DNA of 64,000 nt from Pinus tabuliformis (GCA_031772625.1 CM062813.1:696208420-696272419); one strand, 5' to 3'; shown: positions 45,587 to 56,710, counted from the first letter of the stretch. Translations and numbers: made by a program. Notes: a model not told the origin generated them from the letters alone.

Positions 45587-46005
45587 CTCGGTAAATCTAT
45601 TCTATTTTATTATGTACAGAAGAAAAACATTACAGGCATATATTCAGATTGCCCAAGGCCGACTGTGGCTCTTTGGAGCATGATTTCTCAACACCAGACC
45701 CGCCCTCGCAGGGGCTGCTCGACCAGACAAAACTATCCTCACAGTACATTAAAATATGACAGTGAATCTTTACCATGCAAAAAACATCCCGCGCAGGGGC
45801 ACCGGAGCAGAGTAGAACATCCCTCGCAGGGGCAACAAAAGAGTTATAGACATAGCCGGAGCCGACATAGACATAAACGTAAACAAGAGGGACATAGCCA
45901 TAGCAGACATAGACAGAAACATAAACCAGAGAGACATAGACATAGATATAGGACCGGAACAGGACCTGCACAATTGTGGAAAACGACAGATTGAACCAGT
46001 GGAGG
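45587..46005 (-). other. 3' untranslated region of LINE-a
   Basis: It includes a stretch (about 45,840-45,960) of minus-strand tatgtctatgtc-type repeats that translate to Tyr/Val runs, and two gcaggggc-type repeats (gcccctgcg... on the minus strand), a phrase also found in the 3' region of LINE-b. The end reads ctgtacataataaaatagaa before the A run. Confidence 0.65.
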
Positions 46006-46518
46006 TTAGTCCTCCGGCTTCTCCTCGACAATTCTGCACCATCCATACTTCTCTCGCTCTTCTGCAGTGGGGAAGGAGTCCCAGTCTTCAGCAGTGTTCT
46101 CCTTGGATGTCGACGCCTGCTGAGCCTGAGGGCTGATGGAAGCTTGCACAGGAGCCCCCGCCGGTCTTTCCTCGTCACCTTCCATGCTTTCGTCTGGGAC
46201 CTCCTCCTGATTGCGCGAGCCACCTTCACCATCCTGAGTTTCCTCGATGAATAAGACCGAAATGTGAGCATTAATGCGTGGTTTATTCTTCGAGCTGCCG
46301 AAAGTGAAGATGGCTGAGCCAAACGCAGGAAGAGGGTCTGGTTCAGAGCTTGGACTGCTCGCATCCATGAACTGGCTCGCCTGGAGGGGATTGGCCTCTG
46401 CCCTTCTATGGCAATTACAGCGGCAACATTGGAGATGGGGCTCTGTAGCTGGAGGACGAGAAGACCCTCCCCGAGCAGAGCCTCGTCGACTGAGCAGTCT
46501 TTGCCGGGGTCTAACCAT
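46006..46518 (-). CDS. LINE-a ORF3, conserved protein of unknown function
   Basis: 170 codons starting MVRPRQRLLSRRGSARGGSS, about 430 bases downstream of the ORF2 stop and in a different frame. It has a Cys/His cluster, HLQCCRCNCHRRAEANPLQA, then LPAFGSAIFTFGSS, NAHISVLFIEETQDGEGG and an acidic C-terminal region ending IVEEKPED. The homologue in LINE-b aligns from the Met to the acidic region. The frame is open further upstream (to 46,863), but that part is not similar between copies, so I chose this Met. Plant L1s are usually described with two frames; this third one is unfamiliar to me. The function is unknown. Confidence 0.6.
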   Translation of the reverse strand: MVRPRQRLLSRRGSARGGSSRPPATEPHLQCCRCNCHRRAEANPLQASQFMDASSPSSEPDPLPAFGSAIFTFGSSKNKPRINAHISVLFIEETQDGEGGSRNQEEVPDESMEGDEERPAGAPVQASISPQAQQASTSKENTAEDWDSFPTAEEREKYGWCRIVEEKPED

Positions 46519-46952
46519 AGTTGCAGGAGTACCAACGGCTTGAAGCAGTATTGCGATTGAAGACCTTCCCAACTGGATACAGCCCCCAATTGAGTTAGCG
46601 TTGCTCTCAGCAGATCTGGGACAACACTCAACAGAGCAAAGGCGGCAACCAGCAGAGTTTCCGACCTGGAGGCAACCCTCTCCACCTTGAAAATTGGCCT
46701 TGACAGCAAGAGCTGTGGCCTGTAGAACAGAACAACACGCAGGAGCCTGAACCTTGTTACCACAACACTGAGCTTGACCCTGCTCCATACCTTCAGCCAC
46801 CTTAATAACCTCAACATTCCCTCGATACTTGTTTTCCATAACTGCAGATTGCAGTCGCACCAATGAACCGGACGCTGCATTGAATTCCCATCACCCTCAC
46901 CTGAGATTTTAATCTTCGGTGGCGAGAGACGCATTAGCATTTAAGCTTGAGC

Positions 46953-49900
46953 TTAAGGCTCCACATGGCTGGCATGTGGCTCCTCCCTGCCACCCGTACT
47001 ATCACCCGCATCCGGGACATCAATATCACATTGGACCAGGTTATCATATTCCTGAGTCTGGACAGTATTTGGAATTATGGTGGTATTCCCAGTGAGAAGG
47101 GTGTTCTCGCTTTCCACTCCTATATTGGCGAGAAGGTCAGCAACCTTGTTGCCTTCCCTTTTTATATGAGTAAAAGAGATAGCTCTGTTGTTGCGTAGCA
47201 ATTGTTCAATAGCCTCCAATATTGCTTCTAGCCTCCAGCTAGTGGCGATTTTCCTTGCTTGGGTTCCATTCTGAATGCGCTTGGCCATGTTAATGAGAAT
47301 TTGGGAGTCTCCTTCCACGACCAATGGTTGGAGGTTGATATTCCATGCAAGAGTGAGCCCTTGCCATAGTCCTTCTAGCTCAGTTGAGTTATTAGTATCC
47401 CATCCTATATTGCCAAAGTATATCTGCATGGGAGAGCCTTCGTGATTTCTTAGAATGCCTCCGAAGCCAGCCATACCAGGGTTGCCTTTGGAAGCACCAT
47501 CGAAGTTGAGCTTGTAGGAGTGCTTTGGAGGGGGTGTCCATCTACCTTTGTTGCTGTTGCTACTTTTGGCAGAGCCTTTCTTATGAAGTTCCTTAGGAAG
47601 ATGCAGTTGCCAGTTGTCCAAGATGCTTTTCTCATCGTTTAGAGAGGGTAGATCCTCCTGTGCCCATGATCTTAGCAATATCGTTTCTTTGAGATTTCCA
47701 CAGAACCTCCTCCATACGTCCTCGATCGGGGAACATTGGTTTTTGAATATTCGTTTGTTTCTTTCCTTCCATATGCTCCAAAGGATTAGACTAGGGATAA
47801 TGTTCCAAAGACAATTGAGGAGCTCGCTTTTGTAAGGTTTCTGAGGCCATTGTCTTAAAGAGTTGGTAATGTCGTTCTCCAATCTACATCTTCTTTGACA
47901 TCTGAAGCTTGCCTTTTCCCATAGCTGATTGGCTAAGGGGCAGGAGTCCAGGAGGTGCTGAAGAGTTTCCTCATTACAATTGCAATTATAGCAAATGGAC
48001 GGACCATGAAAGTTTCTTCTTCTTAATTTATCCCAAGTGAGTATTCTTTTATGTCCTACTAACCATAAAAAGTGAGAGACTTTGGGCCAGGAGTCGAGCT
48101 CCCATATTTTGTGCCATATTGGGTCAGACGGGATGTTAATATTATTTACTATTTTGTACGCCTATGAAGGGGTGTAGGTACCTTTTGGTTGATACCCCCA
48201 ACGAAGTATGTCATTTCCTTCGTTCTGTCTAATATTTCTTTTCCGCAGCTCCTGCTCCAGCTGCTCAGTGTCTTGAAGGTTTGTGTTATGGATTAATTGA
48301 TAACCCTGTTTCCATTTCCTGAAGCCGTTCTCTGTGTTCGGCATCCAGAACTGTTGGATCTTTTCTTGCTGCTGCTCCTGCATATTGAATTCTGGAACTG
48401 GGTGCAGAATATTGTTGAGCTTTGGCATCTGATTCCATGCATCCATCCAGAATCTTGTCGTTCTGCCATCCCTCACTTCCCAGAAGCTGTGCATTTGAAT
48501 TAGGTGGAAGTGTTGTTTGGCTGCATTCCATATTAGCGAGCCTTTGACATTGGGAGTGAACCTGATGAGTTCCTCCTGAGGTCTATTGTTGGCGTATTTA
48601 GTTGTCCATAGCTTGACCCAGGGCGTATCTGGATTAGTGACCCATTGCCACCAGATCTTGGCGCTCATGATGGAATTGCTATGCTCTGGGTCTCTCAGTC
48701 CAATGCCCCCTTTATCTTTGGGAGTACAAACGGTAGTCCATTTTACTAGAGCCCATTTACGGTTAGTTGCCGAACCTCCCCATAGGAAGCCACGCTGAAG
48801 ATTCCTTATTCGTTTTAACACCCACTTTGGCGCTGCTAGGATTGAGAACAGGTAGAGAGGCATTGCCTGAAGAACCGACTTGATGAGGACCACCCGACTG
48901 GCTAGATTTAGAGTTCTATAGGTCCAGAGGTTAAGGCGTGAGTCGAGTTTTTCAAGGAGAGATCGCCAGGAGGAATGCTTAATGGCTGAGGCTGTGAGAG
49001 GAGCCCCAAGGTACTTGGACGGGAGGGTGGCAGAGGGAAAACCCAAGATGCGGGTCACCGCGGACTTGACTGAGGGAGGGGTGTGAAAGAAAAAAATTTG
49101 CGATTTAGTGCAATTGACATTAGTGCCTGAGGCTTCAGTAAAATCAGAGAGCAGGGATTTGAAGCAGGAGGCTTCCTGGACAGAGGGGTAGCCGAATAGC
49201 ATGGTGTCGTCAACAAACTGCTGATGGGAGTTAGCAGGGGTGTTGTGAACAGAAAGGCCTTTGAGCTTATGAGAGTGGAGGGCATTTTTTATGTGACGCC
49301 CTAGACCCTCAGCCATAAGAACAAAGAGGAAGGGAGATAGGGGGTCACCTTGCCTGATTCCTCTGGAGGGTTTGAAGGGGCGGGAGGGAATGCCATTCAC
49401 TAGAATGGAGAAGTGAGTAGAAGTGATTAAACTCATGATCCATCGAACCCACATGGAGCAAAATCCAAATGCTATTAGCATTTGCTGAATGTAAGTCCAG
49501 CTGAGTTTATCAAAAGCCTTAGAGAGATCCAGTTTGAGAATCATACCTGCCTGCTTGGTTTGCTTGAGAGAGTGTATTATCTCGTGCGTAAGGAGAATTT
49601 CGTCCATAATCTGTCGTCCTTCCACATACCCTGACTGTTCCGGCGAGATAAGCAGGGGCAAGAGGGGCTTTAGCCGATTCGCAATTACTTTGGATATGAC
49701 TTTGTATATGACATTGCAAAGAGCAATCGGCCTATACTTGTCAGGTGTTATGGAGTCTTCCTCTTTAGGAATGAGAGCAATGAAGGTTGAGTTTAGAGAG
49801 GGAAGCAGCCAATGGAGAGCTCTTGATTCTTCTACAATTTGCCAGACCTCTTGCTTTATTAGCTCCCAGAAGGTGTGGAAGAACGTTGTGGTAAATCCAT

Positions 49901-51291
49901 CCGGGCCAGGGGCTTTTCCTTCTTTGAGCTGGGCCATAGCTTCATCCACTTCCTGAGATAGAATGGGGCGAAGGAGAAGTTCATTGTGCTCCTCCGTGAT
50001 GATTTTTGGCACATTTTTGGTTATTTTCTCAATAGTCGGACGCCTGTCTCCTTCAGGCTCTCGATGGACCTGATTGAAGTGATTGAGGAATTCCTCCTCA
50101 ATTTCCTCATGCTTTTCTATTTTTGCCCCTCCTTGTTTTTGGATGTAAGGGATGCTGTTGTGCATTCTTCGCTGAACAGTGGTTCTGTGGAAGAATTTGG
50201 TATTTCGCTCTCCTTCCTTCAACCATCTGATTCTGGATTTTTGCTTCCAATATATTTCCTCTTGTTTCCTCCTTTCCTCCAGTTGGCTTTGGATGCGTCG
50301 TTCCTTTTCCAGAGTTTCTTCAGTGTGCCCCCTTGTGATTATCCTTTGTTGTAGGTCCGTTAGTTCCTTGTTTAAATCCTGTTGCGCTGTAAATATGTTG
50401 CCGAAGGTCTCTCTGTTCCACTGCTTTAATTGACTTTTTAGGAACCTAAGCTTCTGTTGGAACTGATACATCTTGGATCCTTCCGACGGGATGAAGGATG
50501 TCCATGTTGTTTTGACAAAGTATTTAAACGAGGGATGCGAGAGCCAGAATGCTTCGAAGCGGAAGGGTCTTCTGGTTTGGTTGCCTGGTCTTTGCCACTG
50601 GAGGGCTATCGGCCAGTGGTCCGATCCAATGTGGGAAAGAATAGCTGCTGAAAAATCTCCTCCAAGGTGAACTGCATTGTCTGATATGAGGAAGCGGTCC
50701 AGTTTGGAAGCGATTTGATGCTTGCCTGCTCTGCGATTGCTCCATGGGTAAGTTCCATTGCAGAAAGGCATATCTATGAGGGAAGTATTCTGAATGAATC
50801 CTTGAAGTGGGAGTTTTCTTGTTCCATTCTATTTCTACCCCCAATCTCTCCTCTAGCTTGGTGATCATGTTAAAATCCCCTCCTATTATCCAGAGCAGGT
50901 GCCTCCTATTGTTGTTCAGGGCTTCTATAGTATCAAGAAGAGAAATTTTGCTTCCTGTGTCCTGCGGGAAATAAACGTTTGAGAGGTTTCCATGAATGTT
51001 CGTACCTAGGATGTGGAACTCAGCCTGGATGAGGTGGTGAGAGGCGTGAAAATTTGAAAGAGCAATCGCTTGTGTACTCCAAGCTATTGCCAGCCCTCCT
51101 GAAGCTCCAGAGGCATCTACCACAACCGATCGACAACCTGGCCAAGCCTTGGAGAGAATACTGCCTAACGTAGAGCTATTACATTTGGTTTCTTGGATAA
51201 AGCACATTTGCGGTTTTTCCATTTTAATCATGTTTTTTAACATTCTGAGTTTTCCTGGGCTGTTGAGCCCTCTTACGTTCCATGATATGAT
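46953..51291 (-). pseudogene. LINE-a ORF2 (endonuclease, reverse transcriptase, RNase H)
   Basis: It begins directly after the ORF1 stop: IISWNVRGLNSPGKLRMLKN, with ATC where an ATG would be expected. The endonuclease has FIQETK, GGDFNM, KLDRFLISDN and SDHWPIAL. RT has KEGKAPGPDGF, RPIALCNVIYKVISK, LDLSKAFDKLSW, RGIRQGDPLSPFLF and FVDDTMLFG. A zinc finger (ICYNCNCNEETLQHLLDSC) and RNase H (LNFDGASKGNPGMAGFGG, TELEGL, EGDSQ, NKVADLLAN) follow. One frame change near 50.82 kb splits the endonuclease, and one stop at 48,162-48,164 lies before the zinc finger. Otherwise it is open; the product ends at 46,953. Confidence 0.9.
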
Positions 51292-52878
51292 TTAACTATT
51301 GAGAGAGGGTTTGTAGTACTTCGTCAACTTAGCATACCTGCCCGAGTCTACCAGGATTTTCCCAATCTCGATCGTTCGCTGAAGATCCGTTTTTCTTCCT
51401 CTCTTCTTGGTGTCTTTTGGGGGCAAGCTACCGTCCCATCGGCTTCCTGGATGAATGCCTAGTTGATGCTGATGAAAGGCTCTGGAAATGACCACTTCCA
51501 GCTTATTGAGCTGATACTCTGATATACTATCATATGCTTTCTTTTTGCATGCCATTTCCAGTTCTAGAATGTCTAATCCATTCAGATCTATGCTCTCTGG
51601 TTCTTCTTCCATTTGTTGTACTTGATTTCTCCCCTCCATATTGATTTCTGAGTTTTGTGGGGGGTCTGACTTCCCATCAACTTCCATGTCCTTGCACTTC
51701 CCTTCTGTTTCTTTCTGTCCATCATTGAGGGTTATTGGATTGCTGATGGGAGGTTTAGATTTGGATGAGGAGGCTGATGGAGGCGGGGGGGAGGATGAGG
51801 ACGGAGGGGCTTGGGTGGCTTCAGGGATCGAGGGAGGCTCATCAGAGGTACTCGCGAGAATTTCAAAGTTGTTCTTTGTGGTTGGGCCATGGTTAGGGTT
51901 TTGCTGGGGTTTATTCCCATTAGAGGGTTTCTTGTGCGCACGCCGTCTGCTTGGGGCTTTGGTGAAACCGTCCTGGGTTTGGGCCTCCGAGGGATCAGGA
52001 TTAGTAGCTTTGGCGTTCAGCGTACAGTCCCGGAAGAGATGCCCAAGAGCATGGCATTTTCTGCAACGAAAGGGGACATGCTCATAGTCCAGAGGTTGAA
52101 CCCATTCTTCATCACGGTGAGAGAGTGTTACCGATTCTGGCAAAGCTTCATTCAGTCGTATAAAGACACATATGCGGGCATAAGAGGTATATTTGCGCAT
52201 TTTTGTTTCTTCTGCTGCTCTAATGTATTCTCCTATTCCATTTCCTATGCCTTTGAGAATGTCCTCGTCCCAATATTCGTCTGGAAGTGAGTACATTCGA
52301 ATCCAGACTGGCGCCCATGTGAGATCTTCCTTATCCGGGTTAAATTTTGGTATCCATTCCCTCAGATACAGACCCGCTGAGTTGAAAAAGTATGGCCCTG
52401 CTCCCAGAATTTTGTATTTGTCCTCAAGACAGAAGAAAATCGCCGTAAAGAAGCCTTTCGGCCCTAGCTGCAGGGTTACATCTCCTTTGGGTTTCCATTT
52501 CGCTGAAATCCATCCATTTAGGGCTCTTTCCGTCGGCCAGAACCCTATGAACTTCCCAATGAGGGCATGATCCCGCATGTACTCTATTCGCTGATCAATC
52601 TTGTGTCCCGACAGCTCTATCCTGGGCCTTTCTTTGGCTATGGGCTTGCATGTGGTCGAAGAAACTTTCAGAGCTTCCTTAGGTTTCTCCCCATTGTCTT
52701 GTTCGGCGCTGGCTTTGTCCTTTCGCCCTTCTTTCGCCTTATTTCCGTGCTGATACCTCTTTTCTTGATTCATTACCTCCCTGTCGATAGATCCAAAAAC
52801 AAAATCCTGTTCAGGATCGTGCCGCGTGGTGTTTGCGCTGGGGGAGGGCTCTGACGCCCTCCCCTGAGGAGATTCCAT
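51292..52878 (-). CDS. LINE-a ORF1 (RNA-binding protein, DUF4283 plus CCHC knuckle)
   Basis: 528 codons without interruption, start MESPQGRASEPSPSANTTRH. Residues about 95-260 form a DUF4283-type domain (IGKFIGFWPTERALNGWI, LGPKGFFTAIFFCLEDKYK, PVWIRMYSLPDEYWDEDIL). A zinc knuckle, FRCRKCHALGHLFRDC (C-x2-C-x4-H-x4-C), lies near residue 280. A Pro/Ser-rich linker and an acidic C-terminal part follow, ending YYKPSLNS. The layout is that of plant L1 ORF1 proteins, which bind LINE RNA. Its TAA is followed directly, in the same frame, by the endonuclease domain of ORF2. Confidence 0.9.
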   Translation of the reverse strand: MESPQGRASEPSPSANTTRHDPEQDFVFGSIDREVMNQEKRYQHGNKAKEGRKDKASAEQDNGEKPKEALKVSSTTCKPIAKERPRIELSGHKIDQRIEYMRDHALIGKFIGFWPTERALNGWISAKWKPKGDVTLQLGPKGFFTAIFFCLEDKYKILGAGPYFFNSAGLYLREWIPKFNPDKEDLTWAPVWIRMYSLPDEYWDEDILKGIGNGIGEYIRAAEETKMRKYTSYARICVFIRLNEALPESVTLSHRDEEWVQPLDYEHVPFRCRKCHALGHLFRDCTLNAKATNPDPSEAQTQDGFTKAPSRRRAHKKPSNGNKPQQNPNHGPTTKNNFEILASTSDEPPSIPEATQAPPSSSSPPPPSASSSKSKPPISNPITLNDGQKETEGKCKDMEVDGKSDPPQNSEINMEGRNQVQQMEEEPESIDLNGLDILELEMACKKKAYDSISEYQLNKLEVVISRAFHQHQLGIHPGSRWDGSLPPKDTKKRGRKTDLQRTIEIGKILVDSGRYAKLTKYYKPSLNS

Positions 52879-53039
52879 TTTCTTCCTTTAGTACCCTGCA
52901 ACGCTGCTGCGCTACAGGTTTCCTGGTCCGGTTCTTGAGTGTGTCCAGTGGGTTGCCGTCTGCGCCGTCACAGAGTTTCTCAGAACCCTAATCCAGTTTC
53001 CGTAACCATTCCCTGTTGCAAGTCCAACAATACAATCAT

Positions 53040-53057
53040 AAATAAAATAAAAATATT
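53040..53057. repeat. Right target-site duplication of LINE-a
   Basis: Second copy of the 18-base repeat at 45,561-45,578, next to the LINE 5' end. Confidence 0.85.
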
Positions 53058-53172
53058 AATGTAACGTAATGTAAACATTTTAACTAGGTAAAAATAAAAT
53101 AAAATAAATAAAAATAAAAATGACCCATGGTATTCATGTGGAATATAGCCTATTTAAAGGGGGAATTAAACA
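53058..53172 (+). repeat. Repeat R1, right part of the copy split by LINE-a
   Basis: Continues R1 with aatgtaaacattttaacta, aatgacccatggtattca, tgtggaatatagcc and tatttaaagggggaattaaa, matching 20,985-21,240 and the inverted copy at 20,206-20,475. Confidence 0.85.
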
Positions 53173-53174
53173 AA

Positions 53175-53312
53175 CCTAGATCCATCTTAACTCTGGATCT
53201 ACCAAGTGTCAAGAGTGATCAAATATCTTGATATGCAAACTTCTTTTAGAGTGAAAAAAGATTTGGTTCCTATGGACACTTGGTAGATCCAAAGTTAAGA
53301 TGGATCTATGCT
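53175..53312. repeat. Hairpin MITE, copy 1
   Basis: The left arm cctagatccatcttaactct, extending to ggatctaccaagtgtc, is complementary to the right arm gacacttggtagatcc followed by gttaagatggatct. About 60 bases separate the arms. No coding capacity. It abuts the R1 repeat. Confidence 0.8.
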
Positions 53313-53950
53313 AGTGTAGTGTCCATAAATGAGTATAAACATTTAAACGCTCACTCATTAATAAAAAAAAATTAAAAATAATGAAAAAAATTTATTATAT
53401 TGTAATTTTGCTTTTATTAATAAAACTATTAACACTTAAAAAAAATAAAAAAAATAAACCATAATATACATATCACATTAAAATATACAACATATAAATA
53501 GTAGCTATAAATCAAGATCCATTCTACTATATAAATTAAAATAATGATTTTGTCACCATATTTAAATTTAATTAATTAGCACATAAAAACTTAATACTTG
53601 TAGCAAACTTACAACATAAGACACTTATGAGTACCACATATCCAAAAAAACCACAACTCATTTTACAATCAAAATATTTTAATGTAATTTATTTTTATAA
53701 TATTTTTAATTAAATTTAAAAGCAAAAAGATTATAATTACTTTTAAGATATATCTATACCTTCTATCTTCACTACTACTAAAAATATTTTGTGGATATTC
53801 TATTAAAAAATTAAATCAAGGGTTCAATAAAATTAAAAAATGAGAATACATTCTATAAAAATTAAATCGAAGTTTTAATAAAATAAAAAATGAGAATACT
53901 TTTATATATAGAGATGTGAAATTTAATTAATATAAACAATATTATTAAGA
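53313..53950. other. AT-rich non-coding stretch
   Basis: Low-complexity AT-rich DNA with A runs. No frame, repeat ends or RNA gene could be supported. Confidence 0.65.
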
Positions 53951-54215
53951 ACCAACATATATCCAGATTAACTAAAGATCTACTAAAGCAATGAGAGGAA
54001 CCAAATCTCTTAAGGTGCAAACCTTTTGTCAAGTTTTGCATTCAAAAAGAAGTTTGCATCTATAGAGTTTTGATCTTTCTTGACCCTAGGTAGATCCAGA
54101 GTTAAGATGGATATATACTAGTGAGTTTTGCATTCAAAAAGAAGTTTGCATCTGGAGAGTTTTGATCTCTCTTGACCCTGGCTAAATCCAGAGTTAAGAT
54201 GGATATATACTAGTG
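53951..54215. repeat. Hairpin MITE, copy 2, with its right half duplicated in tandem
   Basis: The left arm (atatatccagattaactaaa) pairs loosely with ggtagatccagagttaagat. The right half occurs twice: 54,032-54,123 and 54,124-54,215, each 92 bases, starting agttttgcattcaaaaagaa and ending tatatactagtg. Confidence 0.8.
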
Positions 54216-55914
54216 AATGGAGTATGCTTGCTCATTGGATTGGTCTCCCTTTCTGTGAAATTCCACCTTTGAGTGTACATACTAGTTTACTTTTACTAAG
54301 TCATCCTTTGGTTTTCCAAACCAAATTTAAGATATATATAATTTGTGTTTGGTAAATTTAAAAATAGTTTTTTTTTTTGTTTAATCTCTATTAGTAAGAA
54401 AAAATTACACTTGTTATTAATTTCTATTTGTCAGTGGCTTGTTATTCGGAAATCAAATTATGAAAGCATATTTAATGTGTGTTTGGTAAATGCCAAAACA
54501 ATTTTTTTTCAATTTCTATTAGTAACAAAAAGTTGCACATATCACCAATTTCTATCTCTTATTGGCTTGTCACTTGAGAAACTAGACTATTGACAAAACA
54601 AAATATTATCGATTTTGAAAGGGAGATTGTCCATAAGTTTAAGATTTTAAGACAAAAATAAATTATAGATGCCCACGGGCTTCATGAGAGTCATCTACAT
54701 AGATCCTAGTAGCCTTATTAGGGTTGCAACTAAATAACAAAATTGACAGCAATGATCAAACCATAAGAAAACCAGGTGAAATTGGAGGCATCAAACTCTA
54801 TTAGCACAGGAGTTGTATGGATGAGGCAACTTGGTCCATGGCTTGAAGCTACCACTTTATCAATACACATTCATTTCTTTCAATTACAACACGATGTGAT
54901 CTAGAACTAGGAATATTTGATCTTTGGCATCATTCTTGTCAAGTAGGACGCAACAAAGGAGAGCTTTCATACACTAATAAAGGTCAATAATGCACATACA
55001 TTGATTTTTTCATCCATAGGGTGCCCTACATCCAACACCCATCTTGCAACTGCATCCACAACCTTGGAGTCAGACAAACAATTATGCTCACCCACCAAAT
55101 CATATTCCACCTCACCCAACTGCTCTTAAACGCTTCAAGGTATTTATTCCCTATAAATGTGAGTTGAGGCATCTGGCCTCATGCGATCTCGAGAACCCTT
55201 TGGCAATCCACGACCACCATCACCTCGATGACAACAAGTGTGTTGAGAACCATGATAGTCGGGTCGAAAAAATGCAACGAGTAGAGGACCAAAGAGAGAA
55301 TCAAAGTAGAGAACAAAAGGCACAATGTAGAAGTAAAGGAGGATGGAGGAAAGCCAATTTCATAGTGAGCAATGTAAAAGCAAAGGAAAATGAAGGAAAC
55401 TCAGGAATGAAGTCCACATACCACTGAAAAGAACATGCATAGATGATGAGAATAAATAACAAGAGTGGATAGTTTGAAATAGGGTGACCACCTTTAAATC
55501 CCAACAATTATCCAATATAATTGATTTTCATACTATTGTACCTAAGGGACCGAACACCATGATGGCATAAAACTCTTTTCTAGGGAAGAACGATTTGGTT
55601 CGTACACATATTGCCTCAGGAATACAAACCATCTCTTTAGCGATTAGAACCCACATGTTATGATAAATTTCCATGCCTCTAGTAACATCCACATCGCAAA
55701 GCATGTAATGAGAGGGAGAAACACCAACCTATATCTGTGAGGAAGGTTGTGACATCCTCACCATGATAGACATCCCTATTTACCCGATTAAGGAGGTAGA
55801 TGCAAGGATAGTTACAATGATATATATCTAAAATTGCATTTACATGGAGAATTTTTTACAATTTATAACTGATCTTCATGGACATTGAGATCGAAAATCA
55901 ATAAAAAGTGAAAA
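54216..55914. other. Non-coding stretch
   Basis: Mostly AT-rich. A stretch with the tandem theme ttggtaaat ... aatctctattagtaa ... ttgcac recurs three times in 54,345-54,560. A 127-codon frame at 55,044 has no recognisable domain or supporting context. No gene is supported. Confidence 0.55.
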
Positions 55915-56710
55915 AATTAGATATCATTTTCGACATTAACTAAGTGCGTAGAATAAGAGTGTTAGTCTCAATTGATCGGATTTCTCGTGATTTTAAATAA
56001 TCCACATAACACTCATTACATCAGGTGATGCTCACAATGGTGAAAAAGTGGAATTGATACTAGAAAAATAAATTGTACAACATTAATCATGACCTCTGGG
56101 TTTTGCACCTAGTATCTGGGACTTCCTAGGAGGTTACCCATCCTGAGACTCCTTTAGCTCAAACGTGCTTAATGTGGAGTTTTCCCACAATTAAGCCCAC
56201 TTAGCTTGCTACCCCATTTACAAAACCTTAACAAGTATTGTACCACATGGACTATTCAATTAGGGCTCCCTTCATTCTGTTCATTTAGGCATGGTAGAGT
56301 AAGTCATTAGACTACGACCATATCCATGAGTGTTAGTCTCCAAATTCCTGATGATTTTGAATAGTCCACATAGCACTCATTGCATCAGGGGATACTCACA
56401 AGGGTGAAGAAGAGGGATTGATACTTCAAAATAAATCGCACATCAATAATCACCTTCGAGGCTTGAAGCAACTTCCCAGGAGGGCTCAAGTGCACTTAGC
56501 TGTGGAGTTTTCCCCACAATCACACCCACTTAACTTGCTACCCCATTTCCAAAACCTTAGCAAGTATTATACCATATGAACTATTCAATTAGAACTCCCT
56601 TCACTATTTTCATTTAAGCATGGGGATTTCACATTTCAACATATTAGATATCATTTTCAGGTTTAACTAACTAAGTAGAGTAAGTCATAAAACTATAACT
56701 AATTTGCTGA
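55915..56710 (-). mobile_element. 5S-rRNA-derived tandem repeat (Cassandra-like TRIM or 5S SINE)
   Basis: Two direct copies of about 300-340 bp start tgttagtctc at 55,960 and 56,333, with about 36 bases between. On the minus strand each includes 5S rRNA sequence. The first has an A-box-like part (ttaagcacgtttgag) and the C-box region (ggatgggtaacctcctagg); the second lacks the middle of this region. Around them attagatatcattttc and gtagagtaagtcat recur. Cassandra elements carry 5S sequence in their LTRs, which fits the paired layout, but primer site and LTR ends are not proved. It encodes no protein and has several differences from functional 5S. Confidence 0.7.

Larger units (their letters stand above)
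45579..53039 (-). mobile_element. Nearly complete L1-type LINE (LINE-a)
   Basis: A 7.46-kb element on the minus strand with 5' untranslated leader (53,039-52,879), ORF1, ORF2, a third frame ORF3, a 3' region and a poly(A) (plus-strand t run at 45,579-45,586). It is bounded by an 18-bp TSD and lies inside an older R1 repeat whose halves are contiguous once the LINE is removed. I see two disabling changes in ORF2 and none in ORF1 or ORF3, so it is young for this window. Confidence 0.93.

Noticed and set aside
45840-45960. Tyr/Val repeat protein (minus strand)
   Set aside because: It derives from a tatgtc-type simple repeat in the LINE-a 3' region, downstream of ORF3 and in the overlapping frame.
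55044-55427. A 127-codon plus-strand frame
   Set aside because: No recognisable domain, low-complexity His/Pro and Lys/Glu composition, no promoter or exon context; chance frame more likely.
56090-56180. A functional 5S rRNA gene
   Set aside because: Only part of the 5S sequence is recognisable, with several differences, and it lies in a repeated element; no tandem 5S gene spacing.
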